Below are positions 1 to 7,652 of a stretch of 64,000 nt of DNA, piece after piece. The DNA lies in the NCBI RefSeq assembly GCF_019091135.1, contig NZ_JAGXJW010000004.1, forward strand, positions 1-64,000. Reading direction: 5' to 3'. The notes beneath the pieces are model-generated. The model made no database searches, was not told the DNA's origin, and saw only the letters and a list, made by a program, of their open reading frames with translations. Within the stretch, counting starts at the first letter, position 1. The number at the start of each line of letters is the position of its first letter. Origin of the DNA: Cohnella sp. GbtcB17 (GTDB taxonomy: Bacteria > Bacillota > Bacilli > Paenibacillales > Paenibacillaceae). A program made the position numbers and the translations under genes.

Positions 1-231
1 ATCATCCTCTGCAACCCGCGCGCGATGGGCGAGTCCGGCGCCGTATCGGTCGTCTCGGGCCATATTCGTGGCGAAACGAACACCTTGCCGCGGCATATCG
101 AAATTTTGTACAACGAGTATCAGTACACCGCATCGTTTGCGGTCGCGTCGCTGCTCATGGCGCTCGCGATCGTCACCTTGATCATTAAAGGCATTATCGA
201 GCACAAGATGACGAGCAGCCGCACGCATTGA
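1..231 (+). CDS. cysW: Sulfate ABC transporter permease CysW, C-terminal part
   Basis: Cut by the left window edge; the reading frame is open from base 1 and stops at 229-231. The 76 visible residues end an inner-membrane permease. They carry the loop [18 protein letters not shown] followed by a hydrophobic segment ([14 protein letters not shown]) and a short charged tail, the usual end of CysW. CysW pairs with CysT, the CysA ATPase and a sulfate-binding protein to import sulfate or thiosulfate. A small YezD gene follows at once, which supports a sulfur-assimilation operon. The rest of the transporter lies outside the window. Confidence 0.9.
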   Translation: MILCNPRAMGESGAVSVVSGHIRGETNTLPRHIEILYNEYQYTASFAVASLLMALAIVTLIIKGIIEHKMTSSRTH

Positions 232-278
232 GTACTTATCATAAAGTCATCCAGGCGATAACACGAGGAGGCGTCCAA

Positions 279-482
279 ATGGCAAAGCCGTTGGAATTGA
301 ACGATAGCTGGATTCAGCGCATCACGGAAGCCGTAGAGGGGCTGCAATACGGCAACGTGCAGATCATCGTGCACGACGGCCGTATCGTTCAGATCGAGCG
401 CACCGAGCGCCGCCGCTTCGACGAAGTGGCCGAGCGCCGGGGAGCGCGCGACTTGCCGCAGAACGGCGCGGCCGCGAAGTAG
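279..482 (+). CDS. yezD: YezD family small protein (DUF2292)
   Basis: A 67-residue protein. The ATG at 279 is preferred because ACGAGGAGG stands just upstream; an in-frame ATG at 228 overlaps the cysW stop and has no such site. The core (sequence around WIQRITEAVEGLQYGN, then VQIIVHDGRIVQIERTER) matches the DUF2292/YezD family, whose members often sit in sulfate or cysteine operons in Firmicutes. The C-terminus is an Arg/Ala-rich tail. No catalytic motif is visible and the biochemical role is unknown. It probably shares a transcript with cysW, ending at the hairpin at 522-564. Confidence 0.8.
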   Translation: MAKPLELNDSWIQRITEAVEGLQYGNVQIIVHDGRIVQIERTERRRFDEVAERRGARDLPQNGAAAK

Positions 483-521
483 CGCAGGCGATCACAAGCG
501 GGACGAGATGGCCAATATACA

Positions 522-564
522 AACGGGATGAGGCAGGTCAACACACCTGCATCATCCCGTTTTG
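522..564 (+). terminator. Rho-independent terminator after cysW-yezD
   Basis: A long stem (AACGGGATGA, then GGCAGGT paired with ACCTGC and ATCATCCCGTT) is followed by TTTTG. It ends the plus-strand sulfur operon. It also lies just past the stop of the convergent gene at 582, so it may act in both directions. Confidence 0.8.
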
Positions 565-581
565 CATGGGGCTACTGGTAG

Positions 582-1583
582 TTAATTCCCAAGCCCATCC
601 ACGATACGCCCTTCACTCGCGAACGGATAATCGATTACGATTCGGCCGACCTCGGTATCGCCGATGCCGCTATACAAATCGGCTTTGCCGTCAGCGCGCA
701 TCACGATGCCGGAGGTGAAGGCACAGTCTGTCAAGTCGCTCATCTTGGCCGGACCTTCCGGATAGCAGGAGCGGGTTCCGATAATTTTGAGGTCCGAGTA
801 TGCCAGCGTTTGCGGGTCCAGAACAAAGGACATATTCATGTAGGTCAACGTGACTTGGCCGGCTTCGTCGAACGTTTTGTAGCAGATATGTCCGATGACG
901 CCTACGTTTCCGCTCTCCAGCAGGTAAGCTTGATTGCAGCCGCCCCACTCGTCCTGCTTGAACATGCCTTCGATGATCGGCGCGCTTTCAATGACCTCTG
1001 CCGACAGCTCGTCAAGACTGCGGATGATCGTAAATCCGATTAGCGACTCGCTTCCGTATTTTTGACGTACCGCTTCGCCTCGCGGTCGCGAGAACACGCC
1101 GATCCGGTCCCCGGGCAGCTTCACGAGCCGGATATCCTTCATATAATCCGGGCCGGTCGTAAAGTAGACGAGATCGTGCAGATCCGTGCCTCTGTAAAAA
1201 TAACCGTAGAACGTGTCCAGCTTGCCTTTGTTGTTGCGGAAATGCGTGCCGCCAAGCACGAGTTCCCCGTCGATGATGCTGACATAAGGATCCTCCAGCT
1301 GATAAATCATCGTATTCGGCACGGCCGTCCATTCGTCCGGACCGCTTTGCTCGAACAGGCGTACCCAGGAGCGCGCCCATTCCTGCCGTTTCTCTACGCG
1401 GCCGTACATATAACGCTTGCCGTTCCACTCGAACGGGATCGACGGATTGTACACGTCAAAGCCTTCGACGCCGAGAAAGACAAGCTTGGCGCTCTCGTGT
1501 ATGATTTTGCCGGCTTCGAATTCGCGTCGCCGCTCCTCCAGCACGCTGCCTTCAAAACGGAGTGACTGTTCGACCAATGACAT
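582..1583 (-). CDS. DUF1861 (MTP-1-like) beta-propeller protein, carbohydrate locus
   Basis: A 333-residue protein. The start is the ATG at 1583 (MSLVEQ), preceded by AAAGGGGAGTCC; an in-frame ATG further upstream (1613) lacks a site. The repeated pattern of short beta strands with motifs such as DVYNPSIPF, EDPYVSII and GGTHFRNNKGK fits the DUF1861 family, which resembles the five-bladed propeller folds of GH43/GH130-type enzymes. Family members are often found in mannoside or N-glycan use loci, as here next to GH38 mannosidases, but the catalytic activity is not established. There is no signal peptide, so it is probably cytoplasmic. The gene is divergent from the AraC regulator at 1728 and may be its target. 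DUF membership is fairly sure; function is not. Confidence 0.7.
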   Translation of the reverse strand: MSLVEQSLRFEGSVLEERRREFEAGKIIHESAKLVFLGVEGFDVYNPSIPFEWNGKRYMYGRVEKRQEWARSWVRLFEQSGPDEWTAVPNTMIYQLEDPYVSIIDGELVLGGTHFRNNKGKLDTFYGYFYRGTDLHDLVYFTTGPDYMKDIRLVKLPGDRIGVFSRPRGEAVRQKYGSESLIGFTIIRSLDELSAEVIESAPIIEGMFKQDEWGGCNQAYLLESGNVGVIGHICYKTFDEAGQVTLTYMNMSFVLDPQTLAYSDLKIIGTRSCYPEGPAKMSDLTDCAFTSGIVMRADGKADLYSGIGDTEVGRIVIDYPFASEGRIVDGLGN

Positions 1584-1727
1584 CTTAAGGACTCCCCTTT
1601 CGCTCGTACGCATTTACAGCTTTATCGTAATGAATGACGGGACAAAAATCTTGTTCTTATTTCATCAAAGTTATGGTATTTTGACATTGAACAAGATCCG
1701 CAGGATGCGGGGAGGGGGACGCCGCCC

Positions 1728-2576
1728 ATGATGAAGCTGTTTGCGGCGGACGGGATCGATTCGGACATTCAGGCCCATTATCGGCTCATCACCTCGATTG
1801 CCGATACGATCGGGCTGCATACGCATGATTTTTTCGAGCTGTTTCTCATCTTAAAAGGGCGAGCCGTTCATGTCATTAACGGGACGAGGCAAATGCTCGA
1901 AGAAAACATGCTTGTCTTTATCCGGGATCGCGATATTCATGCCTATGAGCGCATGGACGAAGGCGATTTTCAATTTATCAACCTGTCGTTTTACAGGGAA
2001 GTGATCGACGACTTGTTTGCTTTTCTCGGCACGGGATTTCCCAGCGAAAAGCTGTTCGAGCCCGAGATGCCGCCGACGATTCGGTTGTCGAAGACGGAAA
2101 AGGAATACGTACGCTACCGGCTGGATCAGCTCAATTTGATCCCGATGGACCGGAAGCAAGCGATCAAAGCGCAGGTCAGAGCGCTGCTGACCGATCTGTT
2201 CTCCCGCTATATGACCCTTGAAGCGGAAGGTGGCGTAAACGGAGGGCCGGAATGGCTCGCGTCGCTGTGTGCGGAGGCGAAGAAGAAGGAGCATTTTACG
2301 AGAGGGACGGCCGCGCTCGTCGAGCTGTCGGGCAAATCGCATGCCTATTTGTGCCGGATGTTCCAAAAGCATCTGAACGTCTCGCCGACACATTACATTA
2401 ACGAACTGAGATTGTCTTATGCCGAAAATTTGCTGCTAAATACGGATATGTCCATCCTGGACATTACCTACGAGATCGGTCTGGAAAATGTCAGCTACTT
2501 CTATGACTTGTTCCGGAAAAGACGCAACATGACGCCTTACCGGTATCGCAAAGGCGCTACGCTGATGCCGCATTAA
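1728..2576 (+). CDS. AraC-family transcriptional regulator
   Basis: A 282-residue regulator. The N-terminal half is a cupin-like sensor (HTHDFFELFLILKGRAVHVING, about residues 24-45). The last 100 residues are an AraC double helix-turn-helix, with AYLCRMFQKHLNVSPTHYIN and a second helix region DITYEIGLENVSYFYDLFRKR. The architecture recalls regulators of chitobiose or oligosaccharide genes. GGAGGGGG lies upstream of the ATG. It is transcribed away from the DUF1861 gene, which suggests control of that gene and perhaps of the glycan operon; the effector is unknown. Confidence 0.85.
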   Translation: MMKLFAADGIDSDIQAHYRLITSIADTIGLHTHDFFELFLILKGRAVHVINGTRQMLEENMLVFIRDRDIHAYERMDEGDFQFINLSFYREVIDDLFAFLGTGFPSEKLFEPEMPPTIRLSKTEKEYVRYRLDQLNLIPMDRKQAIKAQVRALLTDLFSRYMTLEAEGGVNGGPEWLASLCAEAKKKEHFTRGTAALVELSGKSHAYLCRMFQKHLNVSPTHYINELRLSYAENLLLNTDMSILDITYEIGLENVSYFYDLFRKRRNMTPYRYRKGATLMPH

Positions 2577-2622
2577 AAAGCCCCCGCCTCCATGTTTGCG
2601 ACATGGGAAGCGAGGGCTTATT
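2575..2622. terminator. Bidirectional terminator between convergent regulators
   Basis: A stem of AAGCCCCCGCCTCCCATGT type with a TTGCG loop has T-rich tails on both sides (ATTTTAAA on plus, TTTTTAATG on minus). It separates the convergent AraC and GntR/LacI genes. Confidence 0.8.
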
Positions 2623-3696
2623 TTAAATTTCTTTGACGGAATCGCGCAGGACAAGCTCGGTAGAGATCAGTATTTTTTTGTGCGGGGAGGAGGCGTTCTG
2701 CGTGCTTTTCTCGAATAGCAGCTTCGCGCCCTCATATCCTAGCGCTTCAAAGTTTTGCTTGACCGTGCTGAGCGGCACCTTGGCGAATTTGGAGCTCTCA
2801 AAGTCGTCGAAGCCCATAACGGAGACCTGGTCGGGAATCTGGATGCCTGCCTGCGTCAGACAGTCGATGACCTCGAGCGCGCGCCGATCGTTCGCACAGA
2901 AGAGCGCGGTCAGATTTCCTTGGTTGATCTGGTCCGCCAATTCGGCGTAGTCCAGGTCATGCTGGAAATACGAAAGCTCCTCTTGCGGCGTGAGCGAGGC
3001 GTCGAGCATCGCGCGGCGATAACCGTTGTACCGTTCGACTTCGGTGTTCAAATAAAAGTCGTAGGCCGCGAATCCGATCTTTTGATGGCCTTTGGCAATC
3101 AGATATTGTACGGCTTCGTAGGCGCCGTCCTGATTGTTGCAGGTGATGCAGTCTACGGAGAAGCCGGAAGGAATCCGGTCGAGCAGCACGAACGGAATCG
3201 ATTTTTTGCGCAGTTCGTTCAAATAACCTCTGGCCGCATTCGGATCGGCCGAATAGATAAGCAGCCCGCGTTGGTCCGATTGCATCAGCTTGCCGACGAG
3301 CTCCTGCTCCTTCTCGAAGTCGTTTTCGACGAATTCCATCATCAGCTTGCAATCGTGTTGACCCAAAAAAGACTGAATGCCCCTCATGATTTGCATGTAA
3401 GAGCTATTGTGCATTTCGTTCCCCGAAATAATGAACGTTACGTAGTCCAGGCTCTTCTCGGCAGCCGGCGACTTCTGCTCCGATACGAAGCTGCCCTTCC
3501 CCCGGATTCGATAAATAACGCCTTCATTGACCAAATCGTTCAACGCCTTGCGCACCGTGATCGAACTGACATCGAGCAACTTGGAAAACTCGGACTCGCT
3601 TGGAATCCGCCCATCTTTGCCCAGTTCGTTGTTCTCTATTTGCATAAGTACATAGTCCTTGACTTGTCGATACTTCGGCACGGTTGTCTCGTTCAT
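2623..3696 (-). CDS. GntR/LacI hybrid transcriptional regulator (AraR-like architecture)
   Basis: A 357-residue protein. The start at 3696 (MNETTV) is chosen because AGAGGTGA stands nine bases upstream; the ATG three codons earlier sits right against that site. Residues 1-75 form a winged helix of the GntR type (IPSESEFSKLLDVSSITVRKA, then RIRGKGSFV). Residues 85-357 are a LacI-type periplasmic-binding-like sensor (RGLLIYSADP, VPFVLLDRIP-like, ALFCANDRRALEV, VSVMGFDDF). This fusion is the architecture of AraR. It faces the ABC sugar transporter operon, and three copies of a 15-bp operator-like repeat lie between them. It is most likely the local repressor of the mannoside operon, released by a sugar ligand. 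Confidence 0.85.
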   Translation of the reverse strand: MNETTVPKYRQVKDYVLMQIENNELGKDGRIPSESEFSKLLDVSSITVRKALNDLVNEGVIYRIRGKGSFVSEQKSPAAEKSLDYVTFIISGNEMHNSSYMQIMRGIQSFLGQHDCKLMMEFVENDFEKEQELVGKLMQSDQRGLLIYSADPNAARGYLNELRKKSIPFVLLDRIPSGFSVDCITCNNQDGAYEAVQYLIAKGHQKIGFAAYDFYLNTEVERYNGYRRAMLDASLTPQEELSYFQHDLDYAELADQINQGNLTALFCANDRRALEVIDCLTQAGIQIPDQVSVMGFDDFESSKFAKVPLSTVKQNFEALGYEGAKLLFEKSTQNASSPHKKILISTELVLRDSVKEI

Positions 3697-3759
3697 GCGT
3701 CGCATTCACCTCTGATACAAAATAATCCTAGCCATAATATACGGCAATTATCGATAAAA

Positions 3760-3774
3760 GTATACGAACTTTGG
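3760..3774 (+). promoter_or_regulatory. Operator-like repeat, copy 1
   Basis: GTATACGAACTTTGG. It agrees with copies 2 and 3 at 13-14 of 15 positions. It lies in the regulator-transporter intergenic region, upstream of the predicted -35 of the transporter operon and near the regulator's own promoter. Confidence 0.55.
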
Positions 3775-3798
3775 TGAAAAAGTGACGTAATTTTAGAA

Positions 3799-3827
3799 TT
3801 GACCCCTAAAAAGGTATGTGTTACATT
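3799..3827 (+). promoter_or_regulatory. Predicted sigma-A promoter of the glycan ABC operon
   Basis: TTGACC (3799-3804) and TACATT (3822-3827) are 17 bases apart. The predicted start near 3834 would fall against operator copy 2. This leaves a leader of about 225 bases before the first gene. I see no further gene in 3860-4060: an 80-codon frame at 3955-4194 overlaps the permease and has no ribosome binding site. Confidence 0.45.
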
Positions 3828-3836
3828 GTGTTCATC

Positions 3837-3851
3837 GTACACTAACTTTGG
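3837..3851 (+). promoter_or_regulatory. Operator-like repeat, copy 2
   Basis: GTACACTAACTTTGG, located at the predicted transcription start, where a bound repressor would block initiation. Confidence 0.55.
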
Positions 3852-4019
3852 AGGTGTTGCACATGATAAGTGATACTAACATCGCGTCTATGGTATGTTT
3901 TGAGGTCGTGAATACCAATCTATGAACGCATTATTGATTTGGAAGCGATAACAATTGATGTTTAGGCTTATAAGCGGTAGTCCTAGAAAAGTGATCGGCA
4001 GCTATATGATTACGACATT

Positions 4020-4034
4020 GTATACTAACTTTGG
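4020..4034 (+). promoter_or_regulatory. Operator-like repeat, copy 3
   Basis: GTATACTAACTTTGG, 26 bases before the first gene's TTG start, inside the predicted leader. A roadblock role is possible. Confidence 0.5.
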
Positions 4035-4060
4035 GATAGTGATTAAAAGGGGAGGTTCCA

Positions 4061-4975
4061 TTGCAAAAGCAGAATCGCACTTCGCTATCGAAAATATGGA
4101 AGCACCGGTATCTCTATCTGATGATTCTACCCGGATTTTTGACGGTGCTGATGTTCTGTTATTTTCCCATGTACGGGATCCTCATCGCATTTAAAAATTA
4201 CAACGCCGTCCAGGGCGTCTGGGGCAGTCCATGGGTCGGTCTCAAGTACTTCAAATCCTTTTTGCACGATCCGATGGCCTACGGCGTATTGAAAAACACG
4301 TTGCTTCTGGGCTTGTATACGCTGCTGTGGTCGTTTCCGGCTCCGATCATATTGGCCTTGCTGCTCAACGAACTAAAAAGCAAGCGCTTTAAACGAATCG
4401 TCCAGACCGTCTCGTACTTTCCTCACTTTATCTCGATCGTCATCGTCGCAGGGCTGATTCAGATGTACGTGTCCCGGGACGGCTTCATCAACGACATCGT
4501 TATCTTTTTTGGCGGAGAGCCCGTTTCATTTTTGCTTGATCCGAAATGGTTCCGGACGATATTCATCTCTTCGGGCATCTGGCAGGGCGTCGGCTTCGGT
4601 GCAATTATATATCTCGCTGCGATGAGCGGGATCGATACGACGCTGTACGATGTAGCCGAAGTGGACGGTGCCGGCAGGTGGAAAAAGGTGCTGCATGTCA
4701 CTTGGCCGTCCATCAGACCGACGACAGTTATTCTGCTTATATTCGCGATGGGCGGGATTCTGGGGACGGACTTCCAGAAGGTCATCCTGCTCTATAATCC
4801 CGCGACGTACAGCGTGTCGGATGTCATCGGCTCCTATGTCTACCGGCAAGGCATTCTCGGCGCGCAATATTCGTATACGACAGCCATCGGTCTGTTCATG
4901 TCCGTGATCTCGTTTATTATCCTTTACATTTCCAACTTGGTAAGCCGCAAAGTATCGGAGACGAGCTTGTTTTAA
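4061..4975 (+). CDS. ABC sugar transporter permease (LplB family)
   Basis: A 304-residue inner-membrane permease. It starts at a TTG with AGGGGAGG seven bases upstream. Six hydrophobic segments are visible. The cytoplasmic EAA loop (DVAEVDGAGRWKKVLHVTWP, about residues 198-217) contacts the ATPase. It belongs to the LplB/COG4209 group that imports oligosaccharides in Paenibacillaceae. It is followed after 14 bases by the second permease and then the binding lipoprotein. No ATPase gene is present, so a shared MsmX-type ATPase elsewhere probably energises it. Given the mannosidases downstream, the cargo is probably a mannose-containing oligosaccharide (inference). Confidence 0.9.
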   Translation: MQKQNRTSLSKIWKHRYLYLMILPGFLTVLMFCYFPMYGILIAFKNYNAVQGVWGSPWVGLKYFKSFLHDPMAYGVLKNTLLLGLYTLLWSFPAPIILALLLNELKSKRFKRIVQTVSYFPHFISIVIVAGLIQMYVSRDGFINDIVIFFGGEPVSFLLDPKWFRTIFISSGIWQGVGFGAIIYLAAMSGIDTTLYDVAEVDGAGRWKKVLHVTWPSIRPTTVILLIFAMGGILGTDFQKVILLYNPATYSVSDVIGSYVYRQGILGAQYSYTTAIGLFMSVISFIILYISNLVSRKVSETSLF

Positions 4976-4989
4976 AAGGGGGGAGAAGG

Positions 4990-5886
4990 TTGCGAAAAGC
5001 GACGCTGGGCTCCAGGACGTTCGACGCGATCAATATTCTGATTATGCTTTTCATTATGGTTGTCGTGCTGTATCCCATTTTGAATATTATCGCCACTTCC
5101 TTCAGCAGTTCCCGCTTTGTATCGATGGGCAGTGTGACTCTCTGGCCGCAAGGCTTTAATTTGAGAGCTTACGAGGGCATATTCAAAGACCATTTCATAT
5201 ACACGGGCTATTTGAATTCCATTTTGTACGCGCTTGCTTCCACCTTTATCATGCTGCTGTTCACTTCCTTGTTCGCCTATCCGCTCACCGTCGCCGGGTT
5301 TGCGGGCAAAAAGTTTTTAACGATTTTTTTGATGATCACCATGTTTTTCAGCGGCGGCATGATTCCGACCTACCTGCTCATTCGCAATCTGCATATGCTG
5401 GACACGCTTTGGGTTATGATCATTCCGGGAGCGGTAGGCGCTTATAACGTGTTTTTATTCCGAACGTTTTTTATGAATATTCCTTCGGAGCTGAAGGATG
5501 CGGCGCACATCGACGGCGCGAACGAGGTCGGGGTGCTGTTTCGAATCATTTTGCCTTTATCGAAGCCGCTGCTTGCGACGTTCGCCTTGTTCGGCATCGT
5601 GGGAAGCTGGAACAGCTGGTTCGAAGCGCTCATTTATCTTCAGAGCCAGGACAAGTATCCGCTCCAGATGATTCTGAGAAATTACTTGTTTACGCTCGAC
5701 ACGAATGCCATCCAGGGAAGAGTCGGCGCCGGCAACGTCGCCGTGAACGCGCCGGGCACGACGCTCGATCCCAAATCCGTCCGGATGGCCGTCATCGTGA
5801 TCACCATGTTCCCGATCATGATCATCTATCCGTTTTTCCAGAAGTATTTTACGCAGGGCATGTTCGTCGGTTCGATCAAGGGTTAG
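4990..5886 (+). CDS. ABC sugar transporter permease (YtcP family)
   Basis: A 298-residue permease with a TTG start after GGGGGGAGAAGG. It has six transmembrane segments and the EAA loop ELKDAAHIDGANEVGVLFRI (about residues 172-191). It belongs to the COG0395/YtcP group and forms the heteromeric channel with the upstream LplB-type protein. The insert between about residues 240 and 265 (the NAIQGRVGAGNVAVNAPGTT stretch) is typical of YtcP-like subunits. Confidence 0.9.
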   Translation: MRKATLGSRTFDAINILIMLFIMVVVLYPILNIIATSFSSSRFVSMGSVTLWPQGFNLRAYEGIFKDHFIYTGYLNSILYALASTFIMLLFTSLFAYPLTVAGFAGKKFLTIFLMITMFFSGGMIPTYLLIRNLHMLDTLWVMIIPGAVGAYNVFLFRTFFMNIPSELKDAAHIDGANEVGVLFRIILPLSKPLLATFALFGIVGSWNSWFEALIYLQSQDKYPLQMILRNYLFTLDTNAIQGRVGAGNVAVNAPGTTLDPKSVRMAVIVITMFPIMIIYPFFQKYFTQGMFVGSIKG

Positions 5887-5921
5887 ATCGTTTCCAAAAT
5901 TCGATGCAACGGAGGATATGT

Positions 5922-7574
5922 ATGAGTCGAAAAACAAAATCGCTTGGTCTTCTATCAGCAGCCGCTATTCTCGCCTTGTCAATAACCGGGTGCAACAACT
6001 CGAATAACAATGCGCAAGCGACGGGAAGCGCTTCGGGGAGCGCATCAAGCAGTACTGGCGGCACGCCGCTGAGCTTCTCCGTCACGGTCTCCTCGAACGG
6101 CGTCGACAATAGCCAGAGCATGATCCAGAAAGAATGGCTGAAGCTGATGGAGCAGAAGCTGGGCAGAAAAATCGATATCAAATGGAATTACATCCCGACT
6201 TCCGATTACGACCAGAAAGTGAAGCTGATGATCGCCAGCGACGATTTGACCGACTTTTTCATCACGCCACTGTTCTACGATACCTCCGATATGGCCAAGA
6301 ACGGACAGATTATCGATCTGATGAAATACAAGGATGACATGCCTAACTATATGAACTACTTAAGCCAGGTGAAGAACGGCATGACGAACGTCACGAATGC
6401 GGACGGTCAAATGTTCGTCTTCCGAGAGACCTCCAACCCGCGGTTTGAAAAAGACAAAGGCATGCTCATTCAGAATGTATCCGCCTACCGATACGATCTG
6501 TTCCAGAAAAACAATCTGAAAATCCCGACGACGCTCGATGAACTCTATGATGCAGGCAAGAAGCTCAAGCAGCTCTATCCGAGCGAATACCCGATTAATA
6601 CAAGATGGCACGACCTGCGCTCCCTTTTCAACGCCAATCATGTGGCCGCCGACGTCTACTGGGACGGAAGTAAGTACGTGTACGGGATATTCGAAGACGG
6701 CTACAAGGAAGCGCTGCAGTTCGCCAACAAGCTGTATGCGGAAAAGCTGCTGGATCCGGAGTATTTGACCGACACGGACGACACGCTGAAGCAAAAGGCG
6801 CTGAACGGCAAAAACTTCATCTGGATGGCGCAATGGTTCACGGATCCCGCGAACTATACGAGAGAAGCCAATGACGGCAAAGTATTCGCGGTGACGCTGT
6901 ACCCGAACAACCCGAAGTACGGAACGTCATGGCAGAACGTCACCAACGGCAATACGCCGGATCTGGGCTGGGGGCAGTACAGCATCAGCTCCAAGGCGAA
7001 GAACCCCGAGGATATCGTCAAATTCGTCGACTTGCAGTACGACCCCGAAGTCATCCGGCTGCTGACATGGGGGATCGAGGGCACGACCTACAAGATAGTC
7101 GACGGCGCCCCGACCTTCAACGACGAATTCAAAACCGCGGACGATCCTTGGACCGTAGGCGACAAATACGGCATTCGCGCCAGCAGACATTACAATCCCG
7201 GCTTGCAGATCTCGAGCGATTCCAAAGCGTTCGTCGATTTTGCGGCAACCGATTATACCTACTTCGACGGCAAGTACGAGGAGACGCCTATCGAAAAATC
7301 CGCGTACCTGAGAAGCTTGCCGATGCCCGACAACGAGTTCGTGCCGTCGACCTATACGGCGCCGGCCATTCAGTTTACGCAGGACGAAAGCCAGCAGATC
7401 TCGGAAATTATGACGCCGATCAAAACGTACATTCAAACGGAAGAATCCAAATTCGTCGCCGGCAAGGCAAGCTTTGACGACTGGTCCAAGTTCATCAACA
7501 AAGTCAAAGGCATGGGCGATATCGACAAGGTGCTGAAGATCTATAACGATGCCGCGCAGCGAGCTCAGCAATAA
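5922..7574 (+). CDS. Extracellular sugar-binding lipoprotein of the ABC transporter
   Basis: A 550-residue solute-binding protein. The ATG at 5922 has CGGAGG six bases upstream. The lipoprotein signal runs to the lipobox SITGC with Cys24, followed by an Asn/Ser/Gly-rich tether. The rest is a type-I solute-binding fold of the large LipO/COG1653 kind (FWITPLFYDTS-like, TRWHDLRSLF, ADDPWTVGDKYG). It captures the substrate outside the cell and hands it to the two permeases upstream. The length is normal for Paenibacillaceae members. Confidence 0.9.
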   Translation: MSRKTKSLGLLSAAAILALSITGCNNSNNNAQATGSASGSASSSTGGTPLSFSVTVSSNGVDNSQSMIQKEWLKLMEQKLGRKIDIKWNYIPTSDYDQKVKLMIASDDLTDFFITPLFYDTSDMAKNGQIIDLMKYKDDMPNYMNYLSQVKNGMTNVTNADGQMFVFRETSNPRFEKDKGMLIQNVSAYRYDLFQKNNLKIPTTLDELYDAGKKLKQLYPSEYPINTRWHDLRSLFNANHVAADVYWDGSKYVYGIFEDGYKEALQFANKLYAEKLLDPEYLTDTDDTLKQKALNGKNFIWMAQWFTDPANYTREANDGKVFAVTLYPNNPKYGTSWQNVTNGNTPDLGWGQYSISSKAKNPEDIVKFVDLQYDPEVIRLLTWGIEGTTYKIVDGAPTFNDEFKTADDPWTVGDKYGIRASRHYNPGLQISSDSKAFVDFAATDYTYFDGKYEETPIEKSAYLRSLPMPDNEFVPSTYTAPAIQFTQDESQQISEIMTPIKTYIQTEESKFVAGKASFDDWSKFINKVKGMGDIDKVLKIYNDAAQRAQQ

Positions 7575-7586
7575 AGGTCGCTTGGG

Positions 7587-7620
7587 CGTCCCGCCGCCGT
7601 TGTCTGCCCGCGGCGGGACG
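7587..7620 (+). other. GC-rich intergenic hairpin in the glycan operon
   Basis: CGTCCCGCCGC pairs with GCGGCGGGACG around a 12-base loop. No T tract follows. It sits just after the binding-protein gene, where such stems often protect the upstream mRNA and raise binding-protein levels over downstream enzymes. Confidence 0.6.
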
Positions 7621-7652
7621 TCGCGATCAGCGAGAGGTAGAGGGGGTGAGCG

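Noticed and set aside
3955-4194. A 79-codon frame in the leader of the sugar permease
   Set aside because: Overlaps the permease start in another frame, has no ribosome binding site and no family resemblance.
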